Of a DNA stretch of 64,000 nt, positions 54,479 through 61,630 are shown piece after piece. The notes under the pieces were generated by a model that saw only the letters and a list, made by a program, of their open reading frames with translations, ran no database searches and had not been told where the DNA came from. Location: contig NZ_SRSH01000021.1 of NCBI RefSeq assembly GCF_006175985.1, positions 1 to 64,000 of the forward strand, read 5' to 3'. Source of the DNA: Methylotetracoccus oryzae. GTDB taxonomy: Bacteria; Pseudomonadota; Gammaproteobacteria; Methylococcales; Methylococcaceae. Numbering within the stretch: position 1 is the first letter of the stretch; the number at the start of each line of letters is the position of its first letter. The position numbers and the translations under genes were made by a program.

Positions 54479-55357
54479 ATGAAAACGAACAAACTCAATC
54501 TAGCCATCGCGCTCATTCTGAGCGGTGCGATGACCACGTCGGTCGCCTTTGCCGCACGTCCGCCGGGTGTTGGCGGCGGCGGAGGTGGCGGTGGCGGTGG
54601 CGGCGAGACCGTCGCTGCCCAAAACCTGTCGGTTCCGGCCATCCTGGTCGGTTCTCTGGGGACTCTTATCTGCGGTACGGAAGAGGCGCCGACAGCGCTG
54701 GTGCCGCCCACGAGTGAACCGCTGACCGGTTACGAGGTCCCGGGCTATTACTACGTCCAGAAGGTGCACACCTGGCAGGCGCAGTGCTTCAACGCCCCAA
54801 CGGCATCAGTGTTCGGTGCCTGGGGCGACAATCTTACGGGGGATGCGAGCCTGAAGACCGGCAGCCCGATCCGGGTCGAACTGGTGCTCACGAACACGGG
54901 CGACTTTTCGGGGTCGATTTCTAACGGAACCCTAAAAGGCTATAGCGTCATCAAACTGGAGCCGAGCAGGCTCGACCGGGAATCCGCCTACGGTCACCTG
55001 GCCGGCGGTGACTCTACCAGCGGCTGGACTGACATCCCGGTCGATGTCGGGCAGGCGTCGTGGGTGGTACATGACGCCGGCATGCAGATCAGCGTCCAGC
55101 ATGTGGCCAGCGGGACGTACACGGTTCCGATCCAGGCAATCGCGCCCGAGATCAACGCCACCGGCAAGATCGTGTACGGGTACAACCTGCGCGTCACCGC
55201 GGCGGGAACTTACCAGATCCGGTTTCACGCACCCAATGTCACGTTCACGGGTACTGACGCTCTACACGAACTTAACGACGCCAACAACGCGTACCTCGAC
55301 ATCGTCGTCAGTGGCGGTGGTGGCGGTGGTGGCAAGAAAGGCGGGAGGACAAAGTAG
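54479..55357 (+). CDS. secreted protein with Gly tracts, unknown function
   Basis: A 292-residue exported protein: the signal peptide ends at VAFA (residue 25). It is followed by a run of twelve Gly (about 31-42); another Gly run and a basic tail (KKGGRTK) close the protein. The middle is beta-rich, with ICGTEEAPTALVPP, WQAQCFNAPTAS and a repeated immunoglobulin-like pattern (VELVLTNTGDFSGSI, TGKIVYGYNLRV), and could be a surface or matrix protein. Two Cys may form a disulfide. I do not recognise the family. It is the first of three rightward secreted-protein genes. Confidence 0.75.
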   Translation: MKTNKLNLAIALILSGAMTTSVAFAARPPGVGGGGGGGGGGGETVAAQNLSVPAILVGSLGTLICGTEEAPTALVPPTSEPLTGYEVPGYYYVQKVHTWQAQCFNAPTASVFGAWGDNLTGDASLKTGSPIRVELVLTNTGDFSGSISNGTLKGYSVIKLEPSRLDRESAYGHLAGGDSTSGWTDIPVDVGQASWVVHDAGMQISVQHVASGTYTVPIQAIAPEINATGKIVYGYNLRVTAAGTYQIRFHAPNVTFTGTDALHELNDANNAYLDIVVSGGGGGGGKKGGRTK

Positions 55358-55577
55358 TTCTCGCGACGGGAATCGGCGCACATGATCGAGGGCTGACGAC
55401 GACAAGTCGATCTCCCTCGTCACCGGCCGGCCAGGGCAGTGCCTTGACCGGCCCGAGCCGGGCCCCTTTCCCGCGCCGCGCGCGTCATCGCTGAAACGTT
55501 CCACCTGTCTTGTGTCCTGCGTGCAGCGCAGAAATAGGCGAAGCGCAAGGACCCCAAATCCCCCCGAGGAAAGAATA

Positions 55578-57299
55578 ATGAAACGACGCCGCTGTCCGAC
55601 TGCTTTGGGTTTCCTGGCCGCTGCCGGCTTGTGGTCGGTCGACACCATCAGCCTTGCCGATCCGTCACCCTCGCCGAAACTCAACTGGAAAACGGTCGCC
55701 AACAACAACGATCCGATACCCGATGCCGGGGGACGAACCTTCAACAGCTACAACCAGCCCTCGGTCAATCTCCGCGGGACGGTGGTGATCCGGGCGCGCA
55801 GTCGGGGTGGTCCGCCGTCTGGCCCCGCGACGCACGGTATCTACACGCGCGATATGGCTCGGCCCGGTGGTTCCATCGTCAAGATTCTCGATCGGAACAC
55901 GGTCGTCCCGCAGCCGAATAACCTCGGCAGTCTATTCGCCGAAACGCCGTCCTTTCCGCGGATCGACGCGTCTTCGAATACGATCGCGACCCGCGGGAAT
56001 CATCAGCCCGTGTGGCGGTATTCGTTCACCGAGGGTTCCGAAACCCGCGCCGGAACGACGGGCATCTATACGAATCCCTATGGCGCCTTGATCACCGGTG
56101 TGGCCAAGCTCGGCGCTGTCCCCGACTTCGGGTTCTTCGCGGAGCCCGGTTCACTTGGGATGCCCTTCGACGTGTTCCCCGGTTCGCCCTCCGTCACGGA
56201 TCGCGACACCGTCGTCTTCAAAGGCAACTCGCCCGACGGGAGGACCGGAATTTATTTCCGCAAGCTGCGCAATGAGCCGATTCCGTTGGCGGACGCCGCC
56301 GCCCTGGCACCGGCGGGCGGTAGTAGCCCGGTGATCGCGATTGCGACCAGCCGGGAGACGCTGATCCCGGGCACGACGACGCCTTTCGGATCCACAGCAC
56401 CGCCCAGCGCTGCAGGCCGCCTGGTGGTGTTCGCGGGCTTCGACAACGAGGAAGCCCCGACGCTGGGTGGTCTTTTTCTGGCGCCGGTCAGCCCGAATCC
56501 ACGCCTCCGCTCACTGATTGCGGTGGGTGTTCAGGGTACGCCGGTCGTCGATGAGATGGGTATCCCGCTACCTGGCCAGCCCAGGTTCGCAAGGATAGGC
56601 GAGGCCGTGTCGTTCGACGGGCGTTTCGTGGGGTTCTGGGGTTCCTGGGGAACGGAATCGGCGACGAAGACACTGCAGTGCCCGACGGAAGGGAACCAAT
56701 GTCGGATCGCTTACTGCCGTGAAGACGCCGACGATACGACAGTCAATGTGCCAAGGAATCAGGGGATCTTCGTCCTCGACACCCAGGCGCGGAAGAATGG
56801 GCTGCGTCTGGTTGCCCGGACCGGGACGGAAAGCTCGCCTTTCGACGATTTCGTGTACTGGAACTACTCGGGGTCGCCTCCGGTGGAATGGTGCGCAGCC
56901 AACGGCATTCCGACTGGGGGAGAAGGCGAGGGCGATTCCGATGATGGCGAACCGCCCCGCTGGCGGTCGACCTCGTTCGTGTCCGCCTCTGCACAGGGTC
57001 TTCCGGTCCGCACGGTGTTCAAGGCGACGACACTCGCAGGAACAACGGGCATCTATCTGGCCAGCAACCCGGGCCGTGCGGTCATCACAACGTTGCTGGA
57101 TACGTCGATGCCCGGTCGAACGCTCGATCCCGAGGCGCCGGAAGCTTCGATCATCTCGGAACTCGGTCTGGAACGTGAAGGCTTGCGTGGCGCCTGGTTG
57201 GCGGTGAGCGCGAAAATGAGCGCAACCGGCACCGTGGCCGTGGACGAAGCGGATGACGACATGGCTGGCGTTTATCTCGCGCGCCTCCCGGGGCGCTAA
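55578..57299 (+). CDS. large secreted protein of repeating beta type, unknown function
   Basis: A 573-residue exported protein: basic start (MKRRR), hydrophobic stretch, cleavage near residue 27. The mature part has repeated units around phrases like VNLRGTVVIRARS, TGIYTNPYGALI, DTVVFKGNSPDGRTGIYFRK and GIFVLDTQARKNG, which recalls propeller-type 'not-yet-named' secreted repeat families in which each unit ends in GIY/GIF. Four Cys occur in one short segment (QCPTEGNQCRIAYC and SPPVEWC). GAGGAAAGAATA before the ATG is a good ribosome site. Function unknown; it probably belongs with its neighbours. Confidence 0.72.
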   Translation: MKRRRCPTALGFLAAAGLWSVDTISLADPSPSPKLNWKTVANNNDPIPDAGGRTFNSYNQPSVNLRGTVVIRARSRGGPPSGPATHGIYTRDMARPGGSIVKILDRNTVVPQPNNLGSLFAETPSFPRIDASSNTIATRGNHQPVWRYSFTEGSETRAGTTGIYTNPYGALITGVAKLGAVPDFGFFAEPGSLGMPFDVFPGSPSVTDRDTVVFKGNSPDGRTGIYFRKLRNEPIPLADAAALAPAGGSSPVIAIATSRETLIPGTTTPFGSTAPPSAAGRLVVFAGFDNEEAPTLGGLFLAPVSPNPRLRSLIAVGVQGTPVVDEMGIPLPGQPRFARIGEAVSFDGRFVGFWGSWGTESATKTLQCPTEGNQCRIAYCREDADDTTVNVPRNQGIFVLDTQARKNGLRLVARTGTESSPFDDFVYWNYSGSPPVEWCAANGIPTGGEGEGDSDDGEPPRWRSTSFVSASAQGLPVRTVFKATTLAGTTGIYLASNPGRAVITTLLDTSMPGRTLDPEAPEASIISELGLEREGLRGAWLAVSAKMSATGTVAVDEADDDMAGVYLARLPGR

Positions 57300-57396
57300 G
57301 GCGAGATTTCGTTGATGCTCACATGTAGCGCGCAGCCGTGAACGACGCCGATTTACTTCAAGGGGCTGCCTTGCAGAAACAGGGGAGGATAGGGTC

Positions 57397-57696
57397 ATGG
57401 GTCGAGGGAAATTCGTCCCGGTAACGCTTGCTGCGTTGGTGACGTTGTTCACTGCGGGATCAGCCGCAGTCGTCCTGGCCGACATGCAACGGCCGCAGGA
57501 ACAGCAGCAGGAACGCGAGCGCGTCACTGTAGAGCAACGAGATCAGGCAAGACTTCGGGAACGCGACCGGCAGCAATTCGAACAGCAGCAACAAATGGAA
57601 CAGCGCCGCCGACAACAGACCGAGTTCGGGCAAGGGATGGGCGGCAGCAACCGTGGCGGAGCCGGACGAGGTGGCGGTCGGCACGGCGGCCGTTAG
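57397..57696 (+). CDS. small secreted Gln/Arg-rich protein
   Basis: A 99-residue protein with a signal peptide (LAALVTLFTAGSAAVVLA). The rest is low-complexity: Gln, Glu and Arg alternate (about 31-76) in a probable charged helix, then a Gly/Arg tail. No domain is recognised. It is the third gene of the rightward cluster, 97 bases after the previous stop, and lies head-to-tail toward the convergent pirin gene. Confidence 0.65.
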   Translation: MGRGKFVPVTLAALVTLFTAGSAAVVLADMQRPQEQQQERERVTVEQRDQARLRERDRQQFEQQQQMEQRRRQQTEFGQGMGGSNRGGAGRGGGRHGGR

Positions 57697-57864
57697 ACGG
57701 TGGCTCGTCAGAGGCTGAGAGCCGGGGCGCGGGCGCGGCGAGTCCTTGAGGATGATGGTGGACAAGGCTTGCCAGCCCGGTACTGCTGGCGGCTGAGGCT
57801 GTTGCACATCGGACGTGCACCAGCTCTCCCCGCGTCTACAAAAGACGGCTTCCTCGCCCGGCCC

Positions 57865-58584
57865 TCAAGTTTCCGGAAGTTCCTGCGGCCGCAGATCGAA
57901 CAACAGCACCTCGGCCCCAACGCCGCGGCGGAAAGTGAGATTCCGCTCATCCCGGATGCGCACGCCGTCACCTGCGGCGAAGTCCACCCCGTTGACCTGC
58001 AGCGAACCTCGCGCCACGTGAATGTAGGCGTAGCGGGAGGGCGGTAGCGCATGGGTCGCCTCTTCATCGCCGTCGAATAGCCCGGCGTAAACCCGTGTGT
58101 CCTGATAGACCGATAGCGAACCGTCGTCGCCGTCCGGCGAAATGATCAGGCGCAGGCGCCCGCGCTTTTCCTGGTCGCAGAAATGCTCCTGCTGGTACCG
58201 TGGTGCCACTCCCTGGCGGTTCGGCACGATCCAGATCTGCAGGAAGTGCACGATGTCCTGCGGCGAAGGGTTGAACTCGCTGTGGGTGATCCCGGTACCC
58301 GCGCTCATCATCTGTACGTCGCCAGGCCGGATCACCGAGCCGGTGCCCATCGAATCCTTGTGCTCCAGCGCACCGGACAGCACATACGAGAAAATCTCCA
58401 TGTCGCGATGGGGGTGTGTCCCGAAGCCGCGGCCCGGTTGGACCTTGTCCTCGTTGATCACGAGCAGATCTGAGAAGCCCTGCTGCTCCGGGTCGAAGTA
58501 ATGGCCGAACGAGAAGGTGTGGCGCGATTCGAGCCAGTCCAGTTGAGCCGTGCCGCGTTGCGATGATGGCCTGTGTTCCAGCAT
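57865..58584 (-). CDS. pirin-family protein
   Basis: A 239-residue bicupin. The N-terminal cupin has the metal ligands in GTHPHRDMEIFSYVL (two His) and EHKDSMG, with GITHSEFN. The C-terminal half fits the shorter pirin-like cupin. Some bacterial pirins have quercetinase activity or act as redox-responsive cofactors; which applies here is not evident. The ATG at 58584 has GGGGGTGA upstream and begins the conserved N-terminus. A longer open frame upstream is not used. Confidence 0.92.
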   Translation of the reverse strand: MLEHRPSSQRGTAQLDWLESRHTFSFGHYFDPEQQGFSDLLVINEDKVQPGRGFGTHPHRDMEIFSYVLSGALEHKDSMGTGSVIRPGDVQMMSAGTGITHSEFNPSPQDIVHFLQIWIVPNRQGVAPRYQQEHFCDQEKRGRLRLIISPDGDDGSLSVYQDTRVYAGLFDGDEEATHALPPSRYAYIHVARGSLQVNGVDFAAGDGVRIRDERNLTFRRGVGAEVLLFDLRPQELPET

Positions 58585-59038
58585 GGGATCACCCCCTTTA
58601 TGGTGTCGTGGAGCATACTCCGGTACGGCGGGACGCCGAGCGCGTCGTCTGGCGCCTGTCGCGAGCGAGCGAGTGACCTGCGTCGCGGCGCAGGTTCGTA
58701 AGACTTCGACCGACCATGGCCCCGACTCCCGCATGCAGCGCGGCGGTGGTGGGCGGCACTCGGACGGATGGCTATCGGCGGCACCGGTCTCGGCGTCCGG
58801 TCTCCTCGCGCGCAACAGCATAACCGGTTGCCCCGGTTTAGCGGTACCCGTATGGCACGGATCGCGCCTGAGGGCCGCTGCGGTGACGGCCGCCGGTGAC
58901 CTTAGTCCGGCCCCCTGTTCCAGCCTGGCGCCACGGGGGATTCGGGTTCCCTTTGCGTCGGCATTCGGTTTAGCATCCGGCGTCGGCCGTCGTTTCCTGA
59001 CCGCCGCGGCTTCTACTTTCCCTGCTGATCCGTAGCCA
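58585..59038. other. divergent spacer between pirin and Rieske oxygenase genes
   Basis: I see no gene in these 454 bases. Open frames on both strands are GC-driven and unconvincing. Promoters for both genes should lie here; none is clear. Confidence 0.4.
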
Positions 59039-60082
59039 ATGCGTCTCCCCGAAGATTTCTGGTATCCCGTGCTGCAGAGTCGCGAAGTGGGCCGCAAACC
59101 GCGGCGCTTCGAGCGTCTCGGCCAGCACCTGGTGTTCTGGCGCACCCGCGACCGGCAGCCGCACGCGCATCTCGATCGCTGTCCGCATCTCGGTGCTGCC
59201 CTCAGCGGCGGCAGCATTTGCGATGACCGGCTGGTGTGTCCGTTCCACGGTTTTGAATTCGATGCGGGCGGGCAGTGTCGCCATATCCCGGCGCTCGGAC
59301 GTCAGGGTGGGGTACCGAAGGGAATGGCAGTCCGGACCTTTCCGGTACGGGAAATCGATGGTCTGATCTGGCTGTGGTGGGGTAAGGAGCGCGCCGAGTA
59401 TCCGGCCGTGCCGCAATTCCCACTGTTGGCCGAAGGCTGGCGCCACGGCACGATCGCCGTCGACTGGCCGGTCCATTACACGCGCGCGATCGAGAACCAG
59501 CTGGACGTGGCACACCTGGCCTTCGTGCACCGTACGACCATCGGCGCGGGCGGCCGCAGTTTCGTCGAGGGGCCTCATGTCGAGGCCGATTTCCAGGGCA
59601 TACGGGTCTGGGTGACCAATTCGCGGGACGAGGGTCGGGTCGCGCGCAGTCCGGAGCAGTTACGGGAAGCGGCGGCCGACCGACGGCCCAGCCTGAGCTT
59701 CCTGTTTCCCGGCATCTGGCTGCTGAACATCGCGCCGCGCCTGCAGCAGTTCGTCGCCTTCGTGCCGATCAACGAGCGAAAGACGCGCTACTACCTGCGC
59801 GTCTATCACCGACACCGCAATCTGCTGGTGGCGAAAATTTTCGAGGCCATGATCGGCCTCAGCAACCGTTTCATACTGAACCAGGACCGGCGCGTCGTCG
59901 TGACGCAGACGCCGGCCGACAGCGCGGACGCGCATGACGACCGGCCGATCGGTGCGGACCGCGCCATCCTCGAGTTCCGCCGTCTGCACGCGGCGTTGCT
60001 GGCGCGGGGTGGTTCCTCGAATCAGGCGGGCGCTGAACATGGCCGGGACGGCTGTCGTTCAGATGTTTCCCCTGGAGGGTGA
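59039..60082 (+). CDS. Rieske-type oxygenase, large subunit
   Basis: A 347-residue ring-hydroxylating-oxygenase-like protein. The [2Fe-2S] site is CxH (Cys48, His50) and CxxH (Cys67, His70). The mononuclear iron site shows NQLDVAHLAFVH with Asp156, His159 and His164, the bridging Asp and two His of this superfamily. The C-terminal residues (about 318-347) are low-complexity. No reductase gene is adjacent, so it depends on an electron donor from elsewhere. The substrate could be aromatic, a sterol-like lipid or another hydrophobic compound; no sequence feature chooses among them. The start lacks a strong ribosome site but coincides with the family N-terminus. Confidence 0.87.
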   Translation: MRLPEDFWYPVLQSREVGRKPRRFERLGQHLVFWRTRDRQPHAHLDRCPHLGAALSGGSICDDRLVCPFHGFEFDAGGQCRHIPALGRQGGVPKGMAVRTFPVREIDGLIWLWWGKERAEYPAVPQFPLLAEGWRHGTIAVDWPVHYTRAIENQLDVAHLAFVHRTTIGAGGRSFVEGPHVEADFQGIRVWVTNSRDEGRVARSPEQLREAAADRRPSLSFLFPGIWLLNIAPRLQQFVAFVPINERKTRYYLRVYHRHRNLLVAKIFEAMIGLSNRFILNQDRRVVVTQTPADSADAHDDRPIGADRAILEFRRLHAALLARGGSSNQAGAEHGRDGCRSDVSPGG

Positions 60083-60100
60083 TGACTTGCCGTGGCGGGT

Positions 60101-61528
60101 TTAATGCGCGCCTTCGGCGGGGACGGGCCGACTGCTCGAGGTGGACGGCGTGGCCACGATCCGCTGGCCATTATTCACGGCCAGAAACCCCTTGAAGCCC
60201 GGGTCTTTCCGCAGCAGGTCACGACCGGCGTCGATCAGCATATCGACCTCGATGTCGGACAATTCCAGCGTCGTGGGCAGATTGTTGAAATAGGACTTGA
60301 GGGTCTTGGCCTGAATTGACGCGAACGACACCTCCGCGGTGTGGAAGCGCACATTCAATCCACGGGCCGCCATAGTGCTCTCGAGATCCTTCAGTTTGTT
60401 CGACAACAACAGCTTGGTTTCGTTGTTGTAAAGGGACATCTGGACGTCCGAGAACGCATTGATGGTATCGACCACGGAGGGCTTGGCCGCCGAGCGGTCG
60501 ATGCCGCGCTCCGGGTCGACCTCTGCGTTGACCGAGATGACCAGCACGTCCGTGGGCAGTTTGCCGGATGTTTGCAGCAGCAGGCCGCTGCCGACCGTTT
60601 CGATGCGGTCCGTCAGCGCGCGCAAACCGAGGTTGTCCGACAAGCCGCCGTCCACCAGGTGGATGTAGGGGTGCTCCTTGCGATCGGTATAAGACGCCAG
60701 TCGCTTCTGCAACTCGGCCAGCCGCGGATCCTTGCTGTTTTCCGGCTGGTTGAGAAAGCGCACGATACCGGACTGGCTGATGTCGCAGTCGCCGGAAAAG
60801 TTCTCGAGCACGACGGTGGGGAAGGCCACGGGTACCGCCGAGGATGCCGTCACCGCGCGGGCTACCGAGAACGCGTTGAGATCCGAGCAGATCAGGTCGA
60901 AGTACGCCTGGATGAAGGAAAACCGAGTCGCGTTGCCGAGGTCGGTCGCATTGATCTCGATGTAGGGACCATTCTTGAGGTCGAAATCGGCAAAGGTCTT
61001 GCGCTCGAAGATATGGTTGTCGTAGAACTCGATCGCCATCTCGGTCCGGTCGAAGGCGCTGAATAGGCTGTTCCACCAGTAGGCCGGATTGAACAGCTGG
61101 CCTATCAGCGTGCCCTGAATGCCCTGCCGCAAGAAGACCTTCTCGTAATCCGTGAAGGTCCGGTCACCGAACAGGCCGTAATAGGCGGCGGTGAAGCTGC
61201 CGCCGGATACGGAACTGATGTTGTCGACCTCATCAAGTAGCCGGACCCGCCGGCCGCGGCTGTCGACCTGCGTGTCCCGCAGTTCCTGCAGTACGCCATA
61301 GCTCAGCGCGGCAGCGCGTGTGCCGCCGCCCGAAAAGGCCAGGAATACCAGATGATCGCCGTAGTCCCCATTGCGACTCTTCATCAGGCGGTAGCCCTTG
61401 GCGTTGTCGATCGCGTGAATGCCACGGTTTTGCGGTTTGTAGACGGTCGCGCAGCCCTGGAGGACCAACGTGCCGATCAAAAACCACCGCCACAGTCCGG
61501 TCCATCGGGTACGCAAGGGAGTCGTCAT
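60101..61528 (-). CDS. patatin-like phospholipase, lipoprotein
   Basis: A 475-residue probable lipoprotein: the lipobox LQGC places Cys26 at the start of the mature protein. The patatin core has the oxyanion-type loop AFSGGGTRAAA, the nucleophile region SSVSGGSF (first Gly of GxSxG is Ser) and the Asp of VDGGLSDN completing a Ser-Asp dyad. It should hydrolyse acyl esters in the envelope. The ATG at 61528 is preferred; two upstream Met codons at 61552 and 61561 fall inside or next to a palindrome. It follows the hybrid kinase gene on the same strand but has its own promoter. Confidence 0.85.
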   Translation of the reverse strand: MTTPLRTRWTGLWRWFLIGTLVLQGCATVYKPQNRGIHAIDNAKGYRLMKSRNGDYGDHLVFLAFSGGGTRAAALSYGVLQELRDTQVDSRGRRVRLLDEVDNISSVSGGSFTAAYYGLFGDRTFTDYEKVFLRQGIQGTLIGQLFNPAYWWNSLFSAFDRTEMAIEFYDNHIFERKTFADFDLKNGPYIEINATDLGNATRFSFIQAYFDLICSDLNAFSVARAVTASSAVPVAFPTVVLENFSGDCDISQSGIVRFLNQPENSKDPRLAELQKRLASYTDRKEHPYIHLVDGGLSDNLGLRALTDRIETVGSGLLLQTSGKLPTDVLVISVNAEVDPERGIDRSAAKPSVVDTINAFSDVQMSLYNNETKLLLSNKLKDLESTMAARGLNVRFHTAEVSFASIQAKTLKSYFNNLPTTLELSDIEVDMLIDAGRDLLRKDPGFKGFLAVNNGQRIVATPSTSSSRPVPAEGAH

Positions 61529-61543
61529 GCCGAGTTCGTTGCA

Positions 61544-61563
61544 CAATGTCATAGATGACATTG
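61544..61563. promoter_or_regulatory. perfect palindrome over the patatin gene start site
   Basis: CAATGTCAT (61544-61552) and ATGACATTG (61555-61563) are perfect inverted copies with a two-base spacer. The palindrome lies directly downstream of TATAAT, covering the predicted transcription start. This layout fits repressor binding. The regulator is not identified. Confidence 0.6.
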
Positions 61564-61564
61564 A

Positions 61565-61570
61565 TTATAT
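61565..61570 (-). promoter_or_regulatory. -10 element of the patatin gene
   Basis: Read on the minus strand this is a consensus TATAAT, 37 bases before the ATG at 61528. No good -35 lies at the usual distance (CCCGGG is found there), so an activator or alternative contacts may be needed. Confidence 0.45.
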
Positions 61571-61630
61571 TGTAAAAAGGGGTTCTCCCGGGATCGGGTG
61601 TGCCGGAAATGAACCGTTGCCCTGCCGGTC

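Noticed and set aside
58853..58868. Sigma-54-like TGGCACG upstream of the Rieske gene
   Set aside because: The -24 box is good, but the -12 region lacks TTGC and the distance to the gene is about 170 bases; probably chance.
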